Positions 53,864 to 63,386 of a stretch of DNA of 64,000 nucleotides are shown piece by piece (positions within the stretch are counted from its first letter, which is position 1; every line of letters begins with the position of its first letter). The stretch covers positions 3,540,212 to 3,604,211 of the forward strand of contig NZ_JACHGY010000001.1 in the NCBI RefSeq assembly GCF_014207595.1, in the 5' to 3' direction. The notes under the pieces were generated by a model. That model did no database searches. It was not told the DNA's origin and saw only the letters and a program-made list of their open reading frames with translations. The DNA is from Algisphaera agarilytica (GTDB taxonomy: Bacteria > Planctomycetota > Phycisphaerae > Phycisphaerales > Phycisphaeraceae). The translations under genes were made by a program, and so were the position numbers.

Positions 53864-56128
53864 ATGCCGCGTGATATCCCCGTTGGAAATGGCCAGATGC
53901 TGGTGACGTTCGACCAGCACTACCGCGTTCGGGACCTGTATTTCCCGCACGTGGGGCAGGAGAACCACGCCGGGGGGCCGTGCCGGTTCGGGGTGTGGGC
54001 CAAGCTGCCGGGGGACAACGGCGACGAACGCCGCAAGGAACGCGTCTACTGGTCCGACGACGGCTGGGACACGAGCCTGAAGTACGAATACGACACCCTC
54101 GCCACGGACGTGACGATGCGCCACGACGCGATCCAGGTTGAGCTGCGCTGCAGCGACGTGGTGGATTTCAACCGCCCGGTGATGGTCCGCCGGATCGAGG
54201 TGGTCAACCTCACCGAGCAGGAGCGCGAGGTCCGGCTGTTCCACCACCACGACTTCCACATGTTCGGCAACAAGGTCGGCGACACCGCCTACTACGACCC
54301 GCAGCTCCGCAGCGTCATCCACTACCGCAAGAACCGCTACCTCATGTCCTGCTTCTACCTCGACGGCGAGCAGCAGACCGACGAATACGCCTGCGGCACC
54401 GCAGGCTTCGGCGGGGCGGAGGGCACGTGGCGCGACGCGGAAGACGGCAAACTCGGCAACAACCCGGTCGCCCAGGGCGCGGTCGACTCGACGATCTGCG
54501 TCCGCGCGACCCTTCCGCCGGGCGGCATGCGGGTGGTGTACCTGGTGATCGGCGCGGGCTTCAGCTACGACGACATGGACACGATCCACAAGTTCCTGCA
54601 CCGCGAGGGGCCGCAGGGCTCGATCGACCGGACCAAGGCCTACTGGAAGCTCTGGCTCGCCGCGTCACGCACCGAGGTCACCCCGCAGGACGAAGGCGAA
54701 CCGCTTGAGGGGGCGGGCCTGTCGTCGAAGGTGCTGGACCTGTTCAAGCGCTCGCTGCTATTGGTACGCACTCAGATCGACAACGACGGGGCGATCATCG
54801 CGGCGAACGACTCGGACATCATGCAGTTCAGCCGGGATACGTACAGCTACCTCTGGCCGCGCGACGGCGCGTTCGTGGCGGATGCGATGGACGCGGCGGG
54901 TTTCCCGGATGTGTCTCGCCAGTTCTACCGGTTTTGCCGCGATGTGCTTTCGCACCGGGGCATGTTCCTGCACAAGTACAACCCCGACGGGTCGCCCGCG
55001 TCGTCGTGGCACCCGTGGGTGGATGCGAAGGGACGGCCGCAGCTGCCGATCCAGGAAGACGAGACGGCGCTGGTGGTGTGGGCGCTGTGGCGCCACTTTG
55101 TCCGTTACCGCGACATCGAGTTCACCCGCCCGATGTGGGTCGACCTCGTACGGCCCGCGGCCGACTTCATGGTCCAGTTCCGCGACCCGGATTCGAAGCT
55201 GCCCCTGCCCAGCTACGACCTGTGGGAAGAGCGTTACGGCGTCCACGCGTTCACCGTCGCTACCGTCTACGGCGGGCTCAAGAGTGCGTGGCAGTTCGCG
55301 GTCTGCTTCGGCGACACCGTCCGGGCCAAGCGGTACGCCCAGGCCGCGGAAGAGGTGCGTGAGGCGTTCTGCAAATACATGTGGAGCGACGAGCACGGCC
55401 GTTTCCTGCGGCGGATCATGCCCGCCGATCAAGACCGCACCGCGCGGCTCATGGGCGATGTGTTTGCGGGCCGGGTCCCGCAGTCGCAGTTTCAGCCGGG
55501 CTTTTCCGAAGCGCTTGACGATGTGGGGCTTGGCGAAGATACGGAACAAGAATCCACGCCCGCAGTCGAATACGAGCAAGACGACAACATCGATGCGTCG
55601 ATGTTCGCGATCTTTGCGCTGGGCCTGCTGCCGACCGACGACGAGCGGGTCGTAGCAACGATGGAGAAAATCGAAGCACGACTCACGGTCAAGACCGAGG
55701 TCGGCGGCGTCGCCCGCTACGAGGACGACTACTACCACCAGGTCACCGATGATGTGGAAAACGTCCCGGGCAACCCGTGGTTCATCTGCACGCTGTGGAT
55801 GGCGGACTACCTCATCGCCAAAGCCAAGACGGTGGAAGAGCTCGAGCCCGCCAAGCGGTACCTGGAATGGGTCGCGGACCGCTCGCTGCCCTCGGGCGTC
55901 CTGGCGGAACAGGTGCACCCGCAGACCAACGCGCCGCTGTCGGTTAGCCCGCTGACCTGGAGCCACGCCACGGTGGTGGCGACGGTGGTGCAATACCTCG
56001 CGAAGCTGGAATCGCTGTCGCCCGGCGGTTCGGCAGACGATTCCCTGGCCCGATCGGTGCGTGGGGCCGGCTTGGCCGGGGCGGATCGTACGCCCACGAC
56101 GGTGCTGGAACCGGTGCCGGAGATTTAG
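53864..56128 (+). CDS. GH15 glucoamylase-like glycoside hydrolase
   Basis: 754 residues, no signal peptide. A beta-rich N-terminal domain (about 1-270) precedes an (alpha/alpha)6 barrel. Barrel motifs are SYLWPRDGAFVADAMDAAG near 328, DLWEERYGVHAFT near 452 (probable acid Glu) and EQVHPQTN near 682 (probable base Glu), then PLTWSHATVV. These match GH15 enzymes acting on alpha-glucans (glucoamylase, glucodextranase, trehalase-like). Cytoplasmic location suggests storage glucan turnover. The TAG stop is the first unit of a mirrored repeat element. Confidence 0.87.
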   Translation: MPRDIPVGNGQMLVTFDQHYRVRDLYFPHVGQENHAGGPCRFGVWAKLPGDNGDERRKERVYWSDDGWDTSLKYEYDTLATDVTMRHDAIQVELRCSDVVDFNRPVMVRRIEVVNLTEQEREVRLFHHHDFHMFGNKVGDTAYYDPQLRSVIHYRKNRYLMSCFYLDGEQQTDEYACGTAGFGGAEGTWRDAEDGKLGNNPVAQGAVDSTICVRATLPPGGMRVVYLVIGAGFSYDDMDTIHKFLHREGPQGSIDRTKAYWKLWLAASRTEVTPQDEGEPLEGAGLSSKVLDLFKRSLLLVRTQIDNDGAIIAANDSDIMQFSRDTYSYLWPRDGAFVADAMDAAGFPDVSRQFYRFCRDVLSHRGMFLHKYNPDGSPASSWHPWVDAKGRPQLPIQEDETALVVWALWRHFVRYRDIEFTRPMWVDLVRPAADFMVQFRDPDSKLPLPSYDLWEERYGVHAFTVATVYGGLKSAWQFAVCFGDTVRAKRYAQAAEEVREAFCKYMWSDEHGRFLRRIMPADQDRTARLMGDVFAGRVPQSQFQPGFSEALDDVGLGEDTEQESTPAVEYEQDDNIDASMFAIFALGLLPTDDERVVATMEKIEARLTVKTEVGGVARYEDDYYHQVTDDVENVPGNPWFICTLWMADYLIAKAKTVEELEPAKRYLEWVADRSLPSGVLAEQVHPQTNAPLSVSPLTWSHATVVATVVQYLAKLESLSPGGSADDSLARSVRGAGLAGADRTPTTVLEPVPEI

Positions 56129-56257
56129 GGAGTAGGGAGATAGGCAGTAGGCAGTAGGGAAGACGCAAGCGATGGCGTTTGGGGGATAGTTCGCGCGTGC
56201 TTTTCTGCCTCCCTACTCCCTATCTCCCTGCCACTTACCTCCCTGCCTCCCTTACCC
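56126..56257 (+). repeat. Mirrored heptamer array between GH15 and nuoJ
   Basis: From the TAG stop codon onward, 7-nt units TAGGGAG / TAGGCAG repeat about five times (56126-56160). After about 45 bases, the arm 56205-56257 has units such as CTGCCTC, CCTACTC, CCTATCTC that are complementary. The arms could form a long imperfect hairpin in the RNA. No gene lies inside. Confidence 0.75.
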
Positions 56258-56299
56258 ACATTTGCAAGGGTCAACCCCCGCTCTTATCCTGCCGCATGT

Positions 56300-57205
56300 A
56301 TGCAGCCGCAGTTGGTCTTGTACATCGCGTCGGTGGTGGGAGCTATTGCCCTTTTCCTGCTCATGCCCAAGCCGGGCAAGGACTTGCGCGTCCTCGGCGG
56401 GGTGCTCGGAGCGGCGGCGCTCGGGGGCCTGTGGCTTGTGCTGGTCCCGCTGTTTCTTTTGAATGACGACGGCGGCCTGGATACCGGGTTCAGCGACGGC
56501 CAAACCCCTTTTTATTACGTGTTCAGTGCGATCGCGATCGCGGCGGCGGTGCGGGTGATCACCCACACCCGGCCGGTGTACGCGGCGTTGTGGTTTGTCA
56601 TGGTCGTGATGTCCTCGGCGGGCCTACTGCTGACGCTCTCGGCCGAGTTCATGGCCTTCGCCATGCTGATCATCTACGGCGGGGCGATCCTGGTGACGTA
56701 CATGTTCGTCATCATGCTCGCGACCCCGCCGCGCAGCTTCGAAGAGAAAGACGACGGCCCCGAGTACGAACGCTTCGCCAGCGAGCCCATGTGGGCTGCC
56801 GCAGCGGGTTTTCTGCTGCTGGCCGTGGTGCTGAGCGTGTATTTCCAGCCGATGCAGGCCAACCCCGACGCCTTGGCGGTCAGTGACGCCGTTGTTGCGG
56901 AGACGATCCTGCCCGGCCGCAGCAATGCCGACGAAAACGCAGCCCTCGGCACGCCCTCCGGCAATCCGGTGGTGCTGGATGAGAACGACCAGCCGGTCGT
57001 ACAGCTCACCAACGTCGAACGCGTCGGCCTCGACCTGTTCCAAGCCCACCCGCTGGCGATCGAACTCGCTGGCGTGATCCTGCTGCTGGCCCTGGTCGGC
57101 GCCGTCGTGATCGCCAAGACGCAGATCCACGATGAGGACGAGGGCGAAGACGAACCCCAGACCGCTGATTCGTCGGCCTCGACGGAGGTGGCGGCCCAAT
57201 CATGA
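56300..57205 (+). CDS. nuoJ: NADH-quinone oxidoreductase subunit J
   Basis: 301 residues, longer than the usual 170-200. Five helices: about 5-22, 32-52, 72-90, 96-118 with the family-typical AEFMAFAMLIIYGGAILVTYMF, and 252-275. Between the fourth and fifth is a hydrophilic insertion (about 195-245), and the C-terminus is acidic. NuoJ is a membrane subunit of complex I near the proton path. It starts a nuoJKLMN run; the other complex I genes (A-I) are not in the window. Confidence 0.93.
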   Translation: MQPQLVLYIASVVGAIALFLLMPKPGKDLRVLGGVLGAAALGGLWLVLVPLFLLNDDGGLDTGFSDGQTPFYYVFSAIAIAAAVRVITHTRPVYAALWFVMVVMSSAGLLLTLSAEFMAFAMLIIYGGAILVTYMFVIMLATPPRSFEEKDDGPEYERFASEPMWAAAAGFLLLAVVLSVYFQPMQANPDALAVSDAVVAETILPGRSNADENAALGTPSGNPVVLDENDQPVVQLTNVERVGLDLFQAHPLAIELAGVILLLALVGAVVIAKTQIHDEDEGEDEPQTADSSASTEVAAQS

Positions 57206-57528
57206 GTTCACTGCTCGCCCTGTCCAGCCCGATGCTCTCGCACTACCTCCTGACCGGGGCGGTGTTGTTCGTGTTGGGGATGATCGGCTTCGTCAGCCGA
57301 CGCAACCTGATCGTGATGTTCCTGTGCACCGAGATGATGTTCCAGGGCGTCGTGGTCACGCTGGTCGCGTTCAGCGCGTTCCACGGCAACTACACCGGGC
57401 AGACCTTTGTGATCTTTGTGCTAACCATCGCGGCGGCAGAAGCGGCTTTGGCCTTGGGCCTGGTCGTGCTGCTGTTCCGCCGGAAACAGACCCTCGACGC
57501 CTCGGCGTGGTCGAGTATGCGTGGTTAG
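57202..57528 (+). CDS. nuoK: NADH-quinone oxidoreductase subunit K
   Basis: 108 residues, three helices. VLGMIGFVSRRNLIVMFLCTEMMFQGVVV holds the conserved Glu of helix 2 and EAALALGLVVLLFRR the Glu of helix 3, both part of the proton channel. Overlaps nuoJ by ATGA. Its TAG stop is included in the repeated element behind it. Confidence 0.95.
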   Translation: MSSLLALSSPMLSHYLLTGAVLFVLGMIGFVSRRNLIVMFLCTEMMFQGVVVTLVAFSAFHGNYTGQTFVIFVLTIAAAEAALALGLVVLLFRRKQTLDASAWSSMRG

Positions 57529-57650
57529 GTATTGGGGGCTTGGAGATTGGGGGCTTAGGCTCCAAGCCATGTACTGAGAGATGACCGACCGATGGATGCA
57601 TTCCGAAGTTCAACCCAAGCCCCTAACGCCCAAGCCCCTAACACCGACTA
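57526..57650 (+). repeat. Mirrored 7-8-nt array between nuoK and nuoL
   Basis: From the nuoK TAG stop, units TTGGGGGC, TTGGAGA, TTGGGGGC, TTAGGC follow (to about 57561). After a 50-base spacer, the arm CCCAAGCCCC-TAACGCCCAAG and CCCCTAACACC (57612-57645) is complementary and ends just before the nuoL ATG. Layout equals the other three elements; the unit is different. Confidence 0.72.
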
Positions 57651-59723
57651 ATGAGTAATCTCGCCGTCATCCTGATCCCCTGGCTCCCCGCACTCGCGGC
57701 GCTCTTGATCGCTGTGATCGCGCTGAAGGAGAAGCTGCAGAAGCTGGCGGCACCCATCTGTGCCGCGGCGATCGGGGCGTCGTTCGTGATCGCGATGATC
57801 GTCTGGTCGAACCTCGGTGGCCCCGAGACGGTCGACTTCTACAACTGGATCGCCTTCGGCGACTTCCGCCTGGGCATGTCCTACTTCCTCGACCCGCTCA
57901 CGATGGTGATGCTGGGCGTGGTGTGCGGCGTGGGTTGCCTGATCGCGATCTACGCCACGGGCTACATGAAGGGCGATCCGGGGTATTGGCGTTTCTTCAC
58001 GTACGTGGCGTTGTTCATCTTCTCAATGACTACGCTGGTCATGGCCGACAACCTGGTGCTGCTGTTCCTGGGTTGGGAGGGCGTGGGGGCGTGTTCGTAC
58101 CTCTTGATCGGGTACTACTACGACAAGCCCTTTGCGGTCTCGGCGGCGAAGAAGGCGTTCATCGTCAACCGCGTCGGCGACTTCGGCTTCCTGCTGGGCA
58201 TCTTCCTCTGCTACCAGCGCTACGACACCGTCCAGCTCAGCGTCATGCTCGAAGCGGCCCGGCACAACGTCGAGATGCTCGCGGCGGGGGCGTACAACCC
58301 GACCGCGGCGGACCTCTGGATCCCGTTCCTGCTGATGGTGGGGGCGTTCGGTAAGTCGGCCCAGATCCCGCTGTACGTCTGGCTGCCCGACGCAATGGCC
58401 GGCCCGACGCCGGTGTCCGCCCTCGTCCACGCCGCGACCATGGTCACGGCTGGCGTGTACCTGATTGCCCGCTGCATCCCGCTGTTTGAGCTGTCGCCCG
58501 CAGCGCTGCCGACCGTGGCGGTGGTGGGGGGCTGCACGGCCCTCTTCGCCGCGACCATCGCGTTGTGTTGCAACGACCTCAAGGGGGTATTCGCGTACTC
58601 GACGGTGTCCCAGCTGGGGTACATGTTTGTCGGCGTCGGGGCGCTCTCGACCGACGGGGCGGTGTTCCACCTATTTACCCACGCGTTCTTCAAAGCCCTG
58701 CTGTTCCTCACCGCGGGCAGCGTCATGCACGCCCTGGCGGGCCAGCTCGACATCCGCACGATGGGCGGGCTCCGGCACAAAATGCCCGTGACGTGTTGGC
58801 TGATGTTCATCGGCTGCCTGTCGCTGGCGGGCTTCCCCTTCATCACTGCGGGCTTCTGGTCCAAGGACCTGATCCTCGGCGACGCCCTGGCCTACGGCCT
58901 GGACCACAACCAGCTCTATCTCTTCGTCACCCTGCTTGGCGTCATCACCGCGTTCCTCACGGCGTTCTACACCTTCCGCCTGTGGTTCACCGTCTTCATG
59001 GGCGAAGAGAAGTTCGAGATGGGCGATGAGCACCATCACGAAGAGCACGAAGAAGAAGCCCACGCCGAGGGCGACGAGGCGCACGGTCACGATGATCATC
59101 ACGCCCACGAGCCGCACGAGATGCCCTGGCTGCCGATGAACGCCCCACTGGTGGTGCTGGCGATCGGCGCGATCATCTTCGGTGTGCTCGGCTACAAGCT
59201 GCACTGGTTCGAGAACATCATTGGTTACTCCACCGCCAACCCCGTGACCGTACCCGTCCTCGACGTCGCCCATCACGGCGACGGCCACGGTGCCCACGGC
59301 GACAAGGCCCACCACACTTACATCATGGGCATGGACCCGCACGACTTCATGATCGTGCTGAGCTCGATCCTCGCCATCGCGGGCATCGCCCTCGCCGCGT
59401 TCTTCTTCTGGCTCAACCGCCCGCTGACCGACCGTCTGGCCAAGACGTTCGCCCCGGTGGTCCGCGTGCTCGAAAACAAGTATTACGTCGACGAGCTGTA
59501 CGACATGGTGTTCGTCCAGCCGCTCAAGCGGGCCGGCGGCCTGTTCTACGTCGTCGACGCGATGATCATCAACGGCCTGGTGTCGTTTGTCGCCTGGGTC
59601 CCGGCCATGATCGGCCGGGGCGTACGGCCCGCGCAGTCCGGCCGGCTCCAGGGCTACGGCCTGGGCATAGCCATGGGCGTGGCGATCTTCGCCCTGTTGA
59701 TCTTCATGGCCGTCAACCGTTAA
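57651..59723 (+). CDS. nuoL: NADH-quinone oxidoreductase subunit L
   Basis: 690 residues with about 16 helices, an antiporter-like subunit. GWEGVGACSYLLIGYYY near 140, the Lys helix GKSAQIPLYVWLPDAMAGPTP near 232 and the late helix VFAYSTVSQLGYMFVGVG near 310 are hallmarks. A His/Glu-rich cytoplasmic or periplasmic loop (about 462-490) is unusually rich in His and may bind metal or be a simple linker. The long lateral helix lies near the C-terminus. Confidence 0.95.
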   Translation: MSNLAVILIPWLPALAALLIAVIALKEKLQKLAAPICAAAIGASFVIAMIVWSNLGGPETVDFYNWIAFGDFRLGMSYFLDPLTMVMLGVVCGVGCLIAIYATGYMKGDPGYWRFFTYVALFIFSMTTLVMADNLVLLFLGWEGVGACSYLLIGYYYDKPFAVSAAKKAFIVNRVGDFGFLLGIFLCYQRYDTVQLSVMLEAARHNVEMLAAGAYNPTAADLWIPFLLMVGAFGKSAQIPLYVWLPDAMAGPTPVSALVHAATMVTAGVYLIARCIPLFELSPAALPTVAVVGGCTALFAATIALCCNDLKGVFAYSTVSQLGYMFVGVGALSTDGAVFHLFTHAFFKALLFLTAGSVMHALAGQLDIRTMGGLRHKMPVTCWLMFIGCLSLAGFPFITAGFWSKDLILGDALAYGLDHNQLYLFVTLLGVITAFLTAFYTFRLWFTVFMGEEKFEMGDEHHHEEHEEEAHAEGDEAHGHDDHHAHEPHEMPWLPMNAPLVVLAIGAIIFGVLGYKLHWFENIIGYSTANPVTVPVLDVAHHGDGHGAHGDKAHHTYIMGMDPHDFMIVLSSILAIAGIALAAFFFWLNRPLTDRLAKTFAPVVRVLENKYYVDELYDMVFVQPLKRAGGLFYVVDAMIINGLVSFVAWVPAMIGRGVRPAQSGRLQGYGLGIAMGVAIFALLIFMAVNR

Positions 59724-59818
59724 CCCCTGGCCCCCGGAAAGAAACCCGGCGGCCGCCTGACCGTTTACCGACCCCGACCTAAGCTTCGCCGAACGCGACC
59801 CCGAGAGACCCTCACCCG

Positions 59819-61627
59819 ATGTTGGACCCCGCCTGGATCATTTCGCTGCAGCTCTACCTGCCCGTGCTTTTTGCCGCCGGGCTCCTGCTGCCGATCCCCG
59901 CCCTGAGCCAACGCAAGGTCGCTTGGATCTACTCGGCCACGACGTCCAGCATTTCGTTGCTGATGACCTGCATCGTGTTCTGGGCCTTCGACTGGTCCCG
60001 GCCCCACGAGATGCAGCTCTTCGCCGAGGTGCCCTGGCTGCCGCAGTTCGGCCTGACCTTCCAGTTCGGCGTCGACGGCGTGTCTATCTGGCTCGTCGGC
60101 CTGGCCACGTTCCTCATGCCCGTCGTCGTCCTCGGCTCGCTGCTCGAAGTCGACCACGACATGCGGGCCTTCCACTTCTGGCTGCACATCCTCGAGGCCT
60201 GCCTCATCGGTACGTTCATCGCCCGTGACGTGCTCATGTTCTACGCCTGCTTCGAGTTCAGCCTGATCCCGCTGCTGTTCCTCATCGGGATGTTCGGCCA
60301 CAAGAACAAACTCAAGGCCGCGAAGGTCTACTTCTACTATTCGTTCACCGGTTCGGTCTTCCTGCTCGCGGGCATCCTGTATGTCGCGTGGTTCCACTTC
60401 GACACGCAGGGCTTCTGGTCCTTCAATATTGTCGAACTGATCGCCGCTGGCCAGGCCATGAGCGTCACCGAGCAGTGCTGGGTGCTCGCCTCGTTCCTCG
60501 CGGCGTTTGCGATCAAGACGCCCATGTGGCCGTTCCACACCTGGCTGCCCCTGGCCCACACCGAAGCCCCGACCGCCGGTTCGGTCGACCTCGCGGGCCT
60601 CGTGCTCAAGCTCGGGCCCTACGGTCTGCTGCGGATCGCCATTCCGCTGGCCCCTGCAGCGGCGGCGCTCTTCGCCCCGTACCTCGGCGTCTTTGCCGTG
60701 CTCGGCGTAATCGTCACGGCCCTGATCTGCTGGGTCCAGACCGACGCGAAGAAACTCATCGCCTACTCGTCGGTCTCGCACATGGGCTTTGTCATGCTGG
60801 GCCTCTTCGCCTTCGACGGCGGCGACATCGGCGCGACCGGGGCGATGTACTACCTGATCGCCCACGGCCTCGCGTCCGGGGGCCTGTTCCTCTGCCTCGG
60901 CATGCTCTATGACCGCTTCCACACCCGCGACCTCCGCGAGATGGGTGGCCTCGCCAAAGAGATGCCGATGTGGTCGTTCTTCTTCATCCTGTTTGCCCTG
61001 GCCGCCGTCGGCCTGCCCGGCCTCAACGGCTTCGTTGGCGAGTTCCTCACGATGATGGGCACCGCCAACTCACCCGACGGTGTGCTGGGCTGGTCCTTCG
61101 CCGTGGCCGCCGCAACGGGCGTGATCCTCGCGGCGATCTATATGCTCTACTGCGTCGGCCGGCTGTGCTTCGGCCCGCTGAAGCTGCCCGAGTACGTCCC
61201 ACAGAAGGAAGTCTTCGAGACCGCGATCAGCAAGCGGACGTTCCACGGCATGTCCCGCCGTGAGGTCATGACCGTCGGCCCGATCTCGGTCGCCTGCGTC
61301 GTCCTGGGCCTCTACCCCACCCCGATGCTCAGCAGCATGGAACCCGTCGTCCAAGCCAACACCGCCGCGGTGAAGGCCGAGATCGCCAAGCTCCACGGGG
61401 CCCCAACTTCAACGGGTGAAGCTGTTGTGATTGGTACGGTTCCCACTCCGGAAGAAACTATTGCGGCTTGGGCCGAAATTATTGAAGAAGCCAATACTGA
61501 TTTGGAACTCAAGCCTGTAACGGCGGATCGTAAAAGCGATATCGAAGATAACGATGATGTGAAGTCATACACCTGGTCTAAGTACGACCAGAAAGCGGAG
61601 AGTTCGTTACGGGAGGCTGCCCAGTGA
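59819..61627 (+). CDS. nuoM: NADH-quinone oxidoreductase subunit M with atypical C-terminal tail
   Basis: 602 residues. FQFGVDGVSIWLVGLATFL near 82, FYACFEFSLIPLLFLIG near 140 (proton-path Glu), AIKTPMWPFHTWLPLAHTEA near 232 and AYSSVSHMGFVMLG near 318 define NuoM. After the last helix (about 500-515) an acidic hydrophilic tail of about 80 residues follows. Its DNA (about 61410-61615) is visibly poorer in GC than the rest, suggesting a separate origin or relaxed selection. Stop overlaps the GTG of nuoN. Confidence 0.95.
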   Translation: MLDPAWIISLQLYLPVLFAAGLLLPIPALSQRKVAWIYSATTSSISLLMTCIVFWAFDWSRPHEMQLFAEVPWLPQFGLTFQFGVDGVSIWLVGLATFLMPVVVLGSLLEVDHDMRAFHFWLHILEACLIGTFIARDVLMFYACFEFSLIPLLFLIGMFGHKNKLKAAKVYFYYSFTGSVFLLAGILYVAWFHFDTQGFWSFNIVELIAAGQAMSVTEQCWVLASFLAAFAIKTPMWPFHTWLPLAHTEAPTAGSVDLAGLVLKLGPYGLLRIAIPLAPAAAALFAPYLGVFAVLGVIVTALICWVQTDAKKLIAYSSVSHMGFVMLGLFAFDGGDIGATGAMYYLIAHGLASGGLFLCLGMLYDRFHTRDLREMGGLAKEMPMWSFFFILFALAAVGLPGLNGFVGEFLTMMGTANSPDGVLGWSFAVAAATGVILAAIYMLYCVGRLCFGPLKLPEYVPQKEVFETAISKRTFHGMSRREVMTVGPISVACVVLGLYPTPMLSSMEPVVQANTAAVKAEIAKLHGAPTSTGEAVVIGTVPTPEETIAAWAEIIEEANTDLELKPVTADRKSDIEDNDDVKSYTWSKYDQKAESSLREAAQ

Positions 61628-63249
61628 ACCCCTTCCTCGACAAACTCGCCACGCTCTGGCCCGAGATGATCATGCTCACCGGTGCGGTGCTCTGCCTCGT
61701 CACCGGGCTCGCCCCGCAGCTGTCGTGGCGTAAGGCCACGCCGTGGGTCGCCGGCGTCACCATGGCCGTCGCGTGGATCGCCACGCTGCTCTCGCCGGTG
61801 GAATCCCACCCCCTGGGCTTCGGCGGGATCGTGCCGTACGTCAAATGCCTCGCCCTGGCGATGGGCTTGCTGCTGCTCATGGTCAACGTCGGCGTGCCCG
61901 AACGCCTCCGCCAGAGCCTGTCCTCCGAATCCGCCGCCAAGTTCAACCCCGGCGACGCGGTCCGCGGCGAGTTCTACAGCTTCTTCCTGCTCTCGATCAC
62001 CGGCGTCATGCTCACCGCCGGGGCGACCGACCTCGTCTGGCTGTTCCTCGCCCTCGAGCTCACCAGCCTGCCGACCTACGTCATGATCGCCACCAGCCGC
62101 GACCGCCTCGCGGCCCAGGAATCGGCCATCAAGTACTTCTTCCTCGGCGCCCTGTCCGCCGCAGTCTTCCTCTACGGCTTCGCCCTGATCTACGGCGCGA
62201 CCGGCTTCACCGAGTTCGGCCAGATCGCCGAGGCCGTCGCCGCGATGGAACGCGGCCCGTCCTCGCTGATGATCCTGGGCATGGTGCTGGCCATCCTCGG
62301 GCTCTGCTTCAAGATCGCCGCCGTGCCGATGCACGTCTACGCCGCCGACGTCTACGAGGGCGCCGCCACCCCGGTGACCGCCTTCCTCGCGGTCGTGCCC
62401 AAGACCGCCGGCTTCGCCGCGCTGATCCTCGTCATCGGCCTGGTCGGCTGGAACCCGCTGCCCGAGCCGATCGCGTACCTGCTTGTCGGCATCGCCGTGC
62501 TCACCATGACCGTGGGCAACGTGCTCGCCTTCATCCAGACCAACATCAAGCGGGTCCTCGCCTACAGCTCGATCGCCCACTCCGGTTACCTGCTGGTCGG
62601 CCTCGTCGCCGGGTTCACCACCGAGAACGTCGCGACCAGCTCGGAAAACGTCGTCGGCGGCGCGATGGGCAACGGCGTCTCGGCCGTGCTGTTCTACCTG
62701 CTGGCCTACGGCATGGCGACGGTCGGCTCCTTCGCCGTACTCGCCTGCATCCGCGCCAAGCACCCCACCATCGAGGGCGGGGACACCGAGCACGACACCA
62801 TCACCTACGACGACATCGCCGGCCTCTGGTGGAAGAACCCCGTCCTCGCCGGCATCATGCTCGTCGCCATGCTCTCGCTCGTGGGCATGCCCCCGCTCGC
62901 CGGCTTCGTCGGCAAGGTCTACCTCATCGGCGCGACCTTCACCGCCGACTACTGGCCGCTCGCCGTCGCCATCGTGATCAACTCCGCCATCTCCGCCGGC
63001 TACTACCTCCGCATCGCGATGACCTGCTTCTTCGGCCAGACCAACGAGAAGGTCCACTACCTCAAGGCCCCGACCCTCACCGTCAGCGCCGCCATCACCA
63101 CCGCCGCCGCCTTCGCCCTCGGCGGCTACGCCGCCAACGGCATCATCACCAAGTCCCATGATGCGGTCGTCCCCCAATCCGCTCCTGCCGAAGCGCACGT
63201 CGAACCTCAGCCAGAAATCACCGAGACTCAACCCCAAACCCCCGCTTAG
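61624..63249 (+). CDS. nuoN: NADH-quinone oxidoreductase subunit N
   Basis: 541 residues, about 14 helices, GTG start overlapping the nuoM stop. LVWLFLALELTSLPTYVMIA near 140 has the key Glu, IKYFFLGALSAAVFLYG follows, and FKIAAVPMHVYAADVYEGA near 232 and VLAYSSIAHSGYLLVGLV near 310 carry the proton-path Lys region. A polar Ala/Pro/Glu tail ends the protein. It closes the nuoJKLMN group; no terminator is seen behind it. Confidence 0.95.
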   Translation: MNPFLDKLATLWPEMIMLTGAVLCLVTGLAPQLSWRKATPWVAGVTMAVAWIATLLSPVESHPLGFGGIVPYVKCLALAMGLLLLMVNVGVPERLRQSLSSESAAKFNPGDAVRGEFYSFFLLSITGVMLTAGATDLVWLFLALELTSLPTYVMIATSRDRLAAQESAIKYFFLGALSAAVFLYGFALIYGATGFTEFGQIAEAVAAMERGPSSLMILGMVLAILGLCFKIAAVPMHVYAADVYEGAATPVTAFLAVVPKTAGFAALILVIGLVGWNPLPEPIAYLLVGIAVLTMTVGNVLAFIQTNIKRVLAYSSIAHSGYLLVGLVAGFTTENVATSSENVVGGAMGNGVSAVLFYLLAYGMATVGSFAVLACIRAKHPTIEGGDTEHDTITYDDIAGLWWKNPVLAGIMLVAMLSLVGMPPLAGFVGKVYLIGATFTADYWPLAVAIVINSAISAGYYLRIAMTCFFGQTNEKVHYLKAPTLTVSAAITTAAAFALGGYAANGIITKSHDAVVPQSAPAEAHVEPQPEITETQPQTPA

Positions 63250-63386
63250 CGGGTGCTTGGGTAGAGCGATACTTCGGGTAGAATTATTAGATTGATGTTT
63301 GATTCGCTTTTCTGAATCTTTATTGATTTAGCGTTTGTGTCATTGAACTGTTCCGGTCCCATCATCCCGTTTTCCTAGGGGTACAT

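Noticed and set aside
61312..63237. 641-codon leftward frame opposite nuoN
   Set aside because: Gly/Asp/Glu/His-rich shadow translation of nuoN without domains.
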